Origin: Marinobacterium litorale DSM 23545
GTDB taxonomy: Bacteria > Pseudomonadota > Gammaproteobacteria > Pseudomonadales > Balneatricaceae
Assembly (NCBI RefSeq): GCF_000428985.1
Contig: NZ_AUAZ01000037.1
Span: forward strand, 1 to 36,397
DNA: 36,397 nt
Reading direction: 5' to 3'
This document shows positions 1 through 6,214 of the stretch, piece by piece. Each line of letters opens with the position of its first letter. Positions within the stretch are counted from its first letter, which is position 1. The position numbers and the translations under genes were made by a program. The notes beneath the pieces are model-generated. The model was not told where the DNA came from. It was given only the letters and a program-made list of their open reading frames with translations, and did not search any database.

Positions 1-267
1 AGCTTCGAGGCGCTGGATGGCTGGATCCGCCGGCATCTGCGCAAAATCCTCTGGCGTCAATGGAAGCGGCCGTTCACCCGGGTCAAGATGCTGATGCGAC
101 TGGGTCTGTCTGAAGACAGGGCTTGGCGCAGTGCGACCAATGGGCGTGGTCCTTGGTGGAACTCATGCGCCTCGCACTTGAATCAGGCATTGCCGAAGAA
201 GGTGTTTGATCGCATCGGACTGGTATCGCTGATGGATCAGTATCATCGGCTTAAATGTGTATCATGA
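1..267 (+). CDS. ltrA: Group II intron reverse transcriptase/maturase, C-terminal fragment
   Basis: An open frame runs from the window edge to a TGA at 265-267 and encodes 88 residues of the maturase-specific (X/thumb) domain. It is rich in Trp and Arg, with the pattern LRKILWRQWKRP, then a GRGPWW motif, and ends in the FDRIGLVSLMDQY signature common in bacterial class C intron proteins. No HNH endonuclease domain follows, which also fits class C. The protein splices and mobilises its own intron. The N-terminal reverse transcriptase domain lies outside the window, so completeness cannot be judged. The stop codon runs directly into intron domain V, the normal arrangement. Confidence 0.9.
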   Translation, partial: SFEALDGWIRRHLRKILWRQWKRPFTRVKMLMRLGLSEDRAWRSATNGRGPWWNSCASHLNQALPKKVFDRIGLVSLMDQYHRLKCVS

Positions 268-338
268 ACCGCCGTATGCGGAACCGCACGTACGGTGGTG
301 TGAGAGGACGGAGGTCGCAAGACCTCCTCCTACTCGAT
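266..338 (+). ncRNA. Group II intron domains V and VI
   Basis: Domain V is a hairpin at 268-299. The arms ACCGCCGTATGCG and CGCACGTACGGTGGT pair with a two-base CG bulge and a four-base loop (GAAC). The 5' strand carries a CGC in the place of the catalytic triad, as in class C introns. Domain VI is the perfect stem GGAGGTC-GCAA-GACCTCC at 310-327, followed by a short 3' tail with an A that could be the branch point. The catalytic RNA core of the 3' half looks intact. Confidence 0.75.
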
Positions 339-348
339 CAGGCGTAAT

Positions 349-361
349 AATCAAGAAGTGA
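349..361 (+). promoter_or_regulatory. IHF-like site upstream of styA
   Basis: AATCAAGAAGTGA matches the IHF consensus WATCAANNNNTTR except for one base in the TTR part. IHF is known to bend the styA promoter in Pseudomonas. This site overlaps the left half of the putative PaaX operator at 359-364. Short AT-rich matches are common by chance, so this is weak. Confidence 0.3.
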
Positions 362-396
362 TACAAAGCGGGAAAGCCTCGATAAAAATCGTATCA
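359..396 (+). promoter_or_regulatory. Putative PaaX operator in the styA promoter (TGATAC-N26-GTATCA)
   Basis: TGATAC at 359-364 and its exact reverse complement GTATCA at 391-396 are separated by 26 bases. Almost the same bipartite element, with a 27-base spacer, occurs at four paa-side promoters here. From memory, PaaX of Pseudomonas sp. Y2 represses PstyA through a TGATTC-N27-GAATCA element, so PaaX is the obvious candidate. The right half ends three bases before the StyR box, so bound repressor would lie beside the activator. The operator assignment is inference. Confidence 0.65.
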
Positions 397-399
397 ATC

Positions 400-413
400 T
401 AAACCATGGTTAA
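400..413 (+). promoter_or_regulatory. StyR-binding box (sty box) of the styA promoter
   Basis: TAAACCATGGTTAA contains the perfect palindrome AACCATGGTT and is nearly identical to the StyR target known in Pseudomonas styrene promoters, which is centred near -41. With the centre at 406/407, transcription would start around 447. A TAGTCT at 437-442 is then a plausible -10, giving a leader of about 36 bases before the styA ATG at 483. Confidence 0.82.
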
Positions 414-436
414 TTGTTCCGGTATTGGGTGAAAGC

Positions 437-442
437 TAGTCT
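437..442 (+). promoter_or_regulatory. Candidate -10 element of PstyA
   Basis: TAGTCT sits where a -10 is expected for a class II activator bound at the StyR box. There is no good -35, as expected for an activator-dependent promoter. The placement is inferred from geometry, not from strong sequence match. Confidence 0.35.
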
Positions 443-482
443 GAAGTTGCTTCCAGATAACAATAAAATCGAGGTCAACTTC

Positions 483-1730
483 ATGAGTAAGCATATAGGT
501 ATCGTTGGTGCCGGCGCGGCTGGTCTGCATTTGGGGCTGTATCTGCGTCAGCACGATATCGATGTAACCATCTACACAGATCGGCGCCCTGAGGCCTATC
601 AGGATATACGTCTTCTTAACACCGTAGCGCATCACTCAGTCACTATCGCTCGCGAGAGCGACATGGATGTGAACAAGTGGCCAGTCAACGAGCACGGTTA
701 TTACGGCCACTACTACCACGTGGGTACGCCTACCCCCCTGAACTTCTACGGCGACCTGCATCAGCCAAGCCGGGCTGTCGATTATCGTATCTATCTGCCC
801 GAATTAATGAACGCCTTCACTGATAATGGCGGCAAGATCGTTTATGAACAGATCGCCGCAGAGGATATGGAGCAGCTGTCCGAGCAGTACGACCTGGTGG
901 TGGTTTGCGCCGGTAAATACGCTTTCGGCGAGATGTTTGATACCCGTGAAGATGCTTCGCCTTTCAAAACCCCTCAACGTGCATTGTGCGTTGGCCTGTT
1001 TAAAGGCATCAAAGAATCCCCCATCCGTGCGGTGACCATGTCTTTCTCGCCGGGAGCCGGTGAGCTAATTGAGATCCCGACGCTCTCCTTTGACGGAATG
1101 TGCACGGCTCTTGTACTGGAGAATCACATCGGTGGTGAGCTGGAAGTTCTGTCTACCACTCGCTATGACGACAACCCGCGAGCATTCCTGGATCTGTTGT
1201 TGGAAAAACTGCACAAACACCATCCGACGGTTGCCGAGCGAATAGATCCGGAAGAGTTCGATCTGGTTCGCGATTCTAACGACATTCTTCAGGGGCGTGT
1301 TACGCCAGTTTACCGGAAAGGTTCAGCACGACTAAGCAACGGGAAGTCCGTTGTTGCCTTGGGAGATATGCTGGCTACGGTTGATCCGGTGCTGGGACAG
1401 GGGGCCAATATGGCATCCCATGGTGCCCGAGTTCTGGGGGAAGAGATTGTCAGTAACGATGTATTCGACGACCGCTTTATCGAGCATGTGGAACGCCGGC
1501 GCGAAGATCGCACTATCTGTGCTACCCGCTGGACCAACTACATGCTGAAAAACTTGCAAGAGCTTCCGCCAGAGTTCCAGCAGTTTATCGGTACCCTCAG
1601 CCAGAGCCGTGCTATGGCCGATGAGTTTACCGATAACTTCAACTATCCGGAAAAACAGTGGGATTACTTCTCCAGCCCTGAGCGGCTTCTGGAGTGGTGT
1701 CAGAAATATGCGCAAGGCATTGCTGCATAA
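483..1730 (+). CDS. styA: Styrene monooxygenase, oxygenase subunit StyA
   Basis: Encodes a 415-residue FAD-dependent monooxygenase that converts styrene to (S)-styrene oxide using reduced FAD supplied by StyB. The Rossmann motif GAGAAG is at residues 9-14. Typical StyA stretches follow: [27 protein letters not shown], and the second FAD motif GD at about 294-295 within [15 protein letters not shown]. The length equals that of Pseudomonas StyA. The ATG at 483 is chosen over an in-frame start 69 bases upstream because the product then begins [11 protein letters not shown] as in the family and a GAGG ribosome site precedes it; the longer frame would overlap the StyR box. It is the first gene of the styrene operon; styB follows after 60 bases. 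Confidence 0.97.
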   Translation: MSKHIGIVGAGAAGLHLGLYLRQHDIDVTIYTDRRPEAYQDIRLLNTVAHHSVTIARESDMDVNKWPVNEHGYYGHYYHVGTPTPLNFYGDLHQPSRAVDYRIYLPELMNAFTDNGGKIVYEQIAAEDMEQLSEQYDLVVVCAGKYAFGEMFDTREDASPFKTPQRALCVGLFKGIKESPIRAVTMSFSPGAGELIEIPTLSFDGMCTALVLENHIGGELEVLSTTRYDDNPRAFLDLLLEKLHKHHPTVAERIDPEEFDLVRDSNDILQGRVTPVYRKGSARLSNGKSVVALGDMLATVDPVLGQGANMASHGARVLGEEIVSNDVFDDRFIEHVERRREDRTICATRWTNYMLKNLQELPPEFQQFIGTLSQSRAMADEFTDNFNYPEKQWDYFSSPERLLEWCQKYAQGIAA

Positions 1731-1790
1731 GTCTACTTGTGGCCGTCCAGTTACGGGCGGCCTCAATCTTTTGATTATGAGGAGTCAACT

Positions 1791-2306
1791 ATGACTGCCC
1801 AGGAATTGTCTGTATCTAAAGCTATTGATGACCAATCCTTTCGTCAGGCGGTGTCACTTTTCGCGACCGGCATCGGTGTTGTTAGCGCCGAAGAGCAGGA
1901 CGGCACTATCCATGGGATGACCGTGAACAGTTTCACATCTATAAGCCTGGACCCACCCACCATCATGGTCTCGTTAAAGCCGGGGAAAATGCACCAGCTT
2001 ATAACCGCTGGGCGTAAATTTGGAGTGAGTATTCTTGGCGAGAATCACAAAGAATACTCGGCCTATTTCAGCAAGCGTAATCTGGATGGGGCACCTGCCC
2101 CGGAGTTTACGAAAAGGTGTGAACTAGCCACGTTGAGTGATGCTATAGCATGGTTTGAGTGTGAAGTGGATCAAAACGTTGAAGTCAGTGATCACACACT
2201 GTTTATTGCCAAGGTTACTGCCTGCGGTAGAGTCGGCGAGGAGAATCATGCTCCTCTGTTGTTCTTCGCCAGCAAATATCACCATAAGCCCTGTCCGGTG
2301 ATCTGA
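1791..2306 (+). CDS. styB: Styrene monooxygenase, NADH:flavin reductase subunit StyB
   Basis: Encodes a 171-residue flavin reductase of the HpaC/StyB family (flavin reductase-like, FMN-binding split barrel). It reduces FAD with NADH and passes it to StyA. Recognisable motifs are FRQAVSLFATGIGVVSA near the N-terminus, the flavin-binding segment GMTVNSFTSISLDPP, and DHTLFIAKV near residue 140. The ATG at 1791 has an ATGAGGAG ribosome site; the in-frame extension to 1737 lacks family similarity. The gene is co-transcribed with styA. A TGATAC occurs over its stop codon but has no partner half-site at the right distance. Confidence 0.95.
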   Translation: MTAQELSVSKAIDDQSFRQAVSLFATGIGVVSAEEQDGTIHGMTVNSFTSISLDPPTIMVSLKPGKMHQLITAGRKFGVSILGENHKEYSAYFSKRNLDGAPAPEFTKRCELATLSDAIAWFECEVDQNVEVSDHTLFIAKVTACGRVGEENHAPLLFFASKYHHKPCPVI

Positions 2307-2364
2307 TACGACACGTATATAAAACCAATACTCCAATTAAATAAAATAACTACCTGGAGGTTAT

Positions 2365-2844
2365 ATGTATAACAACTTTCAAAAAGTAATGGCTGGGCAT
2401 GGAATTCTAATGATCTTTTCCACGCTGCTCTTTGGCGTGGGATTGTGGATGAATTTGGTTGGAGGGTTCGAGCTAATCCCCGGCTACATCCTGGAATTCC
2501 ATGTCCCTGGAACCCCTGAAGGTTGGGCAAAGGCACATTCTGGCCCGGCACTAAATGGAATGATGGTGATCGCCGTCGCTTTTGTACTCCCCCACCTGAA
2601 CTTTGACGAAAAAAAGGAAAAACTACTCGGGTGGATCGTTATTGCCGATGGTTGGGCAAATGTAGGCTTCTACTTCTTCTCAAACTTTACCGAAAACCGT
2701 GGCCTTACCTTTGGCGCTAATAAGTTTGGTGAGGGAGACGTATTTAGCTTCCTGGCTTTAGCTCCCGCCTATCTTTTTGGTGTCCTGGCACTATGGGCGT
2801 TACTGGTGATTGGCCTAAAAGCGGTTCGAATTAATAGTAAATAG
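2365..2844 (+). CDS. styC: Styrene oxide isomerase StyC
   Basis: Encodes a 159-residue membrane protein with about four transmembrane helices that isomerises styrene oxide to phenylacetaldehyde (Meinwald rearrangement) in the inner membrane. The sequence closely follows Pseudomonas StyC: MAGHGILMIF, FGVGLWMNLVGG, AHSGPALNGMM and ALAPAYLFGVLA. Residues described for the haem-containing enzyme are all present at the expected numbers: His58, Asn64, Asp95 and Tyr103. It is about ten residues shorter than the Pseudomonas protein, at the C-terminal tail. A strong TGGAGG ribosome site precedes the ATG. Third gene of the operon. Confidence 0.96.
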   Translation: MYNNFQKVMAGHGILMIFSTLLFGVGLWMNLVGGFELIPGYILEFHVPGTPEGWAKAHSGPALNGMMVIAVAFVLPHLNFDEKKEKLLGWIVIADGWANVGFYFFSNFTENRGLTFGANKFGEGDVFSFLALAPAYLFGVLALWALLVIGLKAVRINSK

Positions 2845-2923
2845 ATATGAATATAGCTGTAATTTAGTAGCTTTATGAAATTCTAAGATCAGTATCTCAC
2901 GATAAAAATAATAGAGAATTATT

Positions 2924-4297
2924 ATGATCAAAAATACAGTTCGATATACCTCGATCAGTATCTCTTTGCTGTTTATCTCTCAGTATGCACAGGCCACTGA
3001 AGGCTTAAGGCTGGAGGGGTATGGCCCTGTTTCCCGAGCAATGGGTGGAACAGCTATGGCTCAGGACACGGGTACAGCGAGCATCATGGGGAACCCGGCT
3101 ACAATGGCTCTGGCCCCGTTGGGCAAGCGGTTAAGTGTCGGCGCGGATATCATCACGGCAGAGATAACCAATACCGATCTTGGTAGCGGGGAGAAAGTAA
3201 GCTCCTCCCATGAAAGCCAAAACCGTCATCCCTATTTTGCACCGCAGATTGGCTATACCGACAATCGAGGAAAATGGGCCTGGGGTGTCGGCGCATTCGC
3301 GCTAGGAGGCTTGGGCACCGAATACGGGGATAAAAGCTTTCTGTCGGATGGTAGCAGCGGAAATCCCACCGAGTTGGAAAATAGCAGCCGGCTGTTTGTG
3401 CTCGATATTCCGCTTGCGTTGAGCTATCGGATTAATGATCGCCTGGCTTTCGGAGCCACCGTCGACGCCGTGTGGAGTGGCATGAACCTGAACATGCTTC
3501 TGGGTGCCAATCAGGTTGGCTCCCTGGTAGCAGAGGGGCGTGTAGGAGGTGGCTTGATGCCTACTTTGGGCGGCCTACCTGCTCTGGATGGGGCTCACCT
3601 CAGTTTTACCAAAGATAAGCCTTTAAGCAGCGGAGCCGATGCCTGGGGTGTCAGCGGCCGTATAGGCTTGATATGGCAAGCGACACCAACGACTGTCGTA
3701 GGTGCCGCCTATAACCTCGGTACAAAGCTCAATGATCTTAAAGGCAAGGCAAGGCTAACGGCCTCAGATGCAGTGCTGGGTAATATTCCTTTGGATGGGT
3801 CAATCCGTATTAAGGATTTCCAGATGCCGGCGTCATTAACGGCTGGCATTACCCACAAAGTGAATGATCGCTGGCGTATCTCGGCTGATCTATCCCGGGT
3901 GTTCTGGAACGATGTGCTAAAAGATATCGATGTTTCCTTCACGAGTGCCGGTGGCGGAGATCTGAATATATCGCTTCCTCAAAACTACAAGGATCAAACG
4001 ATTATTGCGCTCGGCACCAGTTATGACATCGGTAACTGGACACTGAGAGCCGGCTATCGCCAGGGTACGGAGGTTGTACCCAGTGAAAATCTGTTCGTTA
4101 CTTTGCCAGTAACTCCGACGCGGATCGCCTCCATGGGCTTTAGCTATCGCATTGCCAAGAGTGGCCAAATCGATTTTGCGTACTCACATAATTTTGAAAT
4201 TGAACGTACCAATGGTGCGAGCACAAATACGGGAAACCCGGTGCGCAATAAAGAATCACAAAATAACTTTGTGATTGGTTATACAGCTAGATTCTGA
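2924..4297 (+). CDS. FadL/TodX-family outer-membrane hydrocarbon channel
   Basis: Encodes a 457-residue beta-barrel protein of the FadL/OmpP1/TodX family, which moves hydrophobic substrates across the outer membrane. A signal peptide covers about residues 1-24 (hydrophobic ISISLLFIS, cleavage after AQA). The mature start has the family features SRAMGGTAMAQDTGTASIMGNPA, with the conserved NPA motif. Many alternating amphipathic strands follow, and the protein ends in Phe, as outer-membrane barrels do. The position inside the styrene operon points to styrene uptake, analogous to TodX in toluene clusters; this role is inferred. It is not similar to the short membrane protein called StyE in some Pseudomonas clusters as far as I recall, so no symbol is given. 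Confidence 0.9.
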   Translation: MIKNTVRYTSISISLLFISQYAQATEGLRLEGYGPVSRAMGGTAMAQDTGTASIMGNPATMALAPLGKRLSVGADIITAEITNTDLGSGEKVSSSHESQNRHPYFAPQIGYTDNRGKWAWGVGAFALGGLGTEYGDKSFLSDGSSGNPTELENSSRLFVLDIPLALSYRINDRLAFGATVDAVWSGMNLNMLLGANQVGSLVAEGRVGGGLMPTLGGLPALDGAHLSFTKDKPLSSGADAWGVSGRIGLIWQATPTTVVGAAYNLGTKLNDLKGKARLTASDAVLGNIPLDGSIRIKDFQMPASLTAGITHKVNDRWRISADLSRVFWNDVLKDIDVSFTSAGGGDLNISLPQNYKDQTIIALGTSYDIGNWTLRAGYRQGTEVVPSENLFVTLPVTPTRIASMGFSYRIAKSGQIDFAYSHNFEIERTNGASTNTGNPVRNKESQNNFVIGYTARF

Positions 4298-4306
4298 GGG
4301 TGTGCG

Positions 4307-4618
4307 ATGAAAAAGCTAATGGTTTTATATCCTGAACCAGAGAATAGAAGTTCATTTTTAGAATATTACCGAGTAGAGCACCTGCCGATGGTTAAAAAAC
4401 TCCCAGGTTTGGTGTCGGCAGCTTTTAGCGTCACGGAAGAAGAGGGAAGCCCCTACTTCGTATTCTTTGAAGCGGTGTTTGAGAATATTGACGCCCTGCA
4501 CCGGGCCATGTCGTCTGCAACCGGCGAAGCCTTAGCTCAGGATGTGCCTAACTTCTCTCCGCAGGGGGCGGTAATAGTAACTGCGGATCTCGAAGTAATT
4601 AAGCCGGAGCAGGCTTAA
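4307..4618 (+). CDS. EthD-family small protein in the styrene operon
   Basis: Encodes 103 residues forming one ferredoxin-like dimeric alpha/beta-barrel (EthD) domain: MKKLMVLYPEP, then EYYRVEHLPMVKKLPGLVSA, where family members have the conserved YxxxHxPLxxxxPG pattern. EthD proteins are found beside several hydrocarbon-oxidation operons, and in ETBE degradation EthD is required, but their chemistry is mostly unknown. The gene starts nine bases after the fadL-like stop, so the two are translationally close. A role in handling styrene oxide or phenylacetaldehyde, or in protecting an enzyme, is only a guess. It is not part of the standard styABCD set. Confidence 0.8.
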   Translation: MKKLMVLYPEPENRSSFLEYYRVEHLPMVKKLPGLVSAAFSVTEEEGSPYFVFFEAVFENIDALHRAMSSATGEALAQDVPNFSPQGAVIVTADLEVIKPEQA

Positions 4619-4670
4619 CGAGGCGGGTTGTGACTTAAACATAGAGCCGAATTTAATACTGGAGAGTAAC

Positions 4671-6089
4671 ATGCAATATGAACCTTACCTCACGATTGCA
4701 GGTGAAAAATGTTCCGGTGAAGCGGCCCCGATTAAGGTGGTCGATCCCGCTAACGGAGAAGTGTTCGCGGTCTGTCCGGGGGCTTCTTTTTCTCAACTAA
4801 ATCAAGCTGTTGATGCCGCCGGTCGAGCTTTCCAAAAGTGGAAACGCAGTTCCGATCAAGACGTCAAAGCGTTGCTGCATCTGATTGCAGGTCGAATTGA
4901 AGCACATACCGATGAGCTGGCTGAAATTATCGTCAGAGAGCAGGGTAAGCCATTAGCCATGGCACAGCTTGAGGTGGGGGCTGCTGTTGGATGGACACGT
5001 TACACCGCAGAACTCGAGCTTCCGGTAAAAGTGATAGAGGATAGCGATACCCGGCTTGCGGAGCTGCATCGTAAGCCCTTGGGTGTTGTGGGCTCCATCA
5101 CACCTTGGAACTGGCCCCTTATGATCGCGGTCTGGCATATCATGCCGGCACTGCGCTCCTTCAATACGGTGGTTATTAAACCCGCGTCGTTAACGCCACT
5201 CAATACATTGAAATTGGTCGAAATCATTAATGAGGTTCTGCCTGCCGGCGTCGTGAATTGTGTTACCGGTGATGCCGAAATTGGCAGTGCGATGAGTTCC
5301 CATCCGGACATCGCTAAGCTGGTCTTCACAGGGTCCACGCCAACGGGCCAGAGCATCATGCGCAACGCTGCGGGTAACCTCAAACGACTCACCCTGGAGC
5401 TGGGCGGTAACGATGCAGGTATTGTGCTTGAGGATGCCGATATTGATCAGATCGCACCAGCTATCTTCCAAGGCGCATTTCTTAATATGGGGCAGACCTG
5501 TGCAGCGCTGAAGAGGTTGTACGTTCATGATTCGATGTACGATGCATTGGTACAGCGTCTGGTAGAGCTGGCGCAGCAGCAGGTTCTAGGCAGCGGTTTG
5601 GACTCCAGTGTGACTTTTGGTCCTGTGCAGAATAAGAAACAGCTTGAGTTTGTATCTGAACTGGTGGCCGATGCAAAAGCACAGGGTGCGAATATCCTCT
5701 GTGGCGGTGAGCCGTTGCCGCGGGAAGGCTACTTTTATCCGCCTACCATTGTTGCAGAGGTATCTGATGGAACAAGACTGGTAGATGAAGAACAGTTCGG
5801 CCCTGTCTTGCCGGTGATTCGATACAGCAGTGTGGATGAAGTGATCCAGCGGGCTAACGACAATGTGAACGGACTGGGTGGGTCTGTTTGGGGACGGGAT
5901 TTAGAGCAGGCCCGAAAAGTGGCGCAGCAGCTTGAGTGTGGCACTGTATGGATTAATAACCATGCTGAGGTTTTACCTCACTGTCCCTTCGGAGGCTGTA
6001 AAATGTCCGGTATTGGCGTGGAGTTCGGGGAAGAAGGACTTCTCGAATATACAACCGCACAACTTGTCAGTGTTAACCGAATAGGGTGA
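4671..6089 (+). CDS. NAD(P)-dependent aldehyde dehydrogenase, probable phenylacetaldehyde dehydrogenase
   Basis: Encodes a 472-residue aldehyde dehydrogenase. Catalytic residues are all visible: Asn147 in TPWNWP, Lys170, Glu243 in LELGG and Cys277 in NMGQTCAALKRLYV. As the last gene before the operon terminator it fills the StyD position, oxidising phenylacetaldehyde to phenylacetate. Its motifs differ from classical StyD/FeaB proteins, which are about 30 residues longer and carry a different catalytic-loop sequence. It therefore seems to come from another aldehyde dehydrogenase subfamily (AldA-like). Function is assigned by context and residues; the exact substrate is not proven. A GGAGAG ribosome site precedes the ATG. 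Confidence 0.85.
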   Translation: MQYEPYLTIAGEKCSGEAAPIKVVDPANGEVFAVCPGASFSQLNQAVDAAGRAFQKWKRSSDQDVKALLHLIAGRIEAHTDELAEIIVREQGKPLAMAQLEVGAAVGWTRYTAELELPVKVIEDSDTRLAELHRKPLGVVGSITPWNWPLMIAVWHIMPALRSFNTVVIKPASLTPLNTLKLVEIINEVLPAGVVNCVTGDAEIGSAMSSHPDIAKLVFTGSTPTGQSIMRNAAGNLKRLTLELGGNDAGIVLEDADIDQIAPAIFQGAFLNMGQTCAALKRLYVHDSMYDALVQRLVELAQQQVLGSGLDSSVTFGPVQNKKQLEFVSELVADAKAQGANILCGGEPLPREGYFYPPTIVAEVSDGTRLVDEEQFGPVLPVIRYSSVDEVIQRANDNVNGLGGSVWGRDLEQARKVAQQLECGTVWINNHAEVLPHCPFGGCKMSGIGVEFGEEGLLEYTTAQLVSVNRIG

Positions 6090-6106
6090 CCAAGCAACCC
6101 TCCTTT

Positions 6107-6128
6107 AGAGCCGCAAGGCTCTTTTTTT
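6107..6128 (+). terminator. Rho-independent terminator after the styrene catabolic genes
   Basis: AGAGCC-GCAA-GGCTCT forms a six-base-pair stem with a GCAA tetraloop, followed by seven T. It lies 18 bases after the aldehyde dehydrogenase stop and separates the catabolic operon from styS. Confidence 0.9.
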
Positions 6129-6186
6129 ATTTTATGGTTTTTGGGATTAAATGGATTATTTGCTATTATTTACAAGATTGATTTTT

Positions 6187-6192
6187 TATAAT
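6187..6192 (+). promoter_or_regulatory. Candidate -10 of the styS promoter
   Basis: A perfect TATAAT lies 23 bases before the styS ATG in the 86-base gap after the terminator. No good -35 stands 16-18 bases upstream. A separate weak constitutive promoter for the sensor genes fits what is known of styS in Pseudomonas. Confidence 0.4.
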
Positions 6193-6214
6193 CCTTTCAA
6201 TTAGAAGAATAAAT

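Larger units (their letters stand above)
1..338 (+). mobile_element. Group II intron, 3' portion (class C-like)
   Basis: The maturase tail is followed by domains V and VI and a 3' end that reads CTACTCGAT, ending near position 338. Class C introns usually insert just downstream of transcription terminators or at attC sites; the 5' exon is not in the window, so the target cannot be identified. The intron ends only about 60 bases before the StyR box of the styA promoter, so it marks the left limit of the styrene block. Confidence 0.82.

Noticed and set aside
2304-2309. TGATAC over the styB stop codon as another PaaX half-site
   Set aside because: No GTATCA-like partner 26 or 27 bases away.
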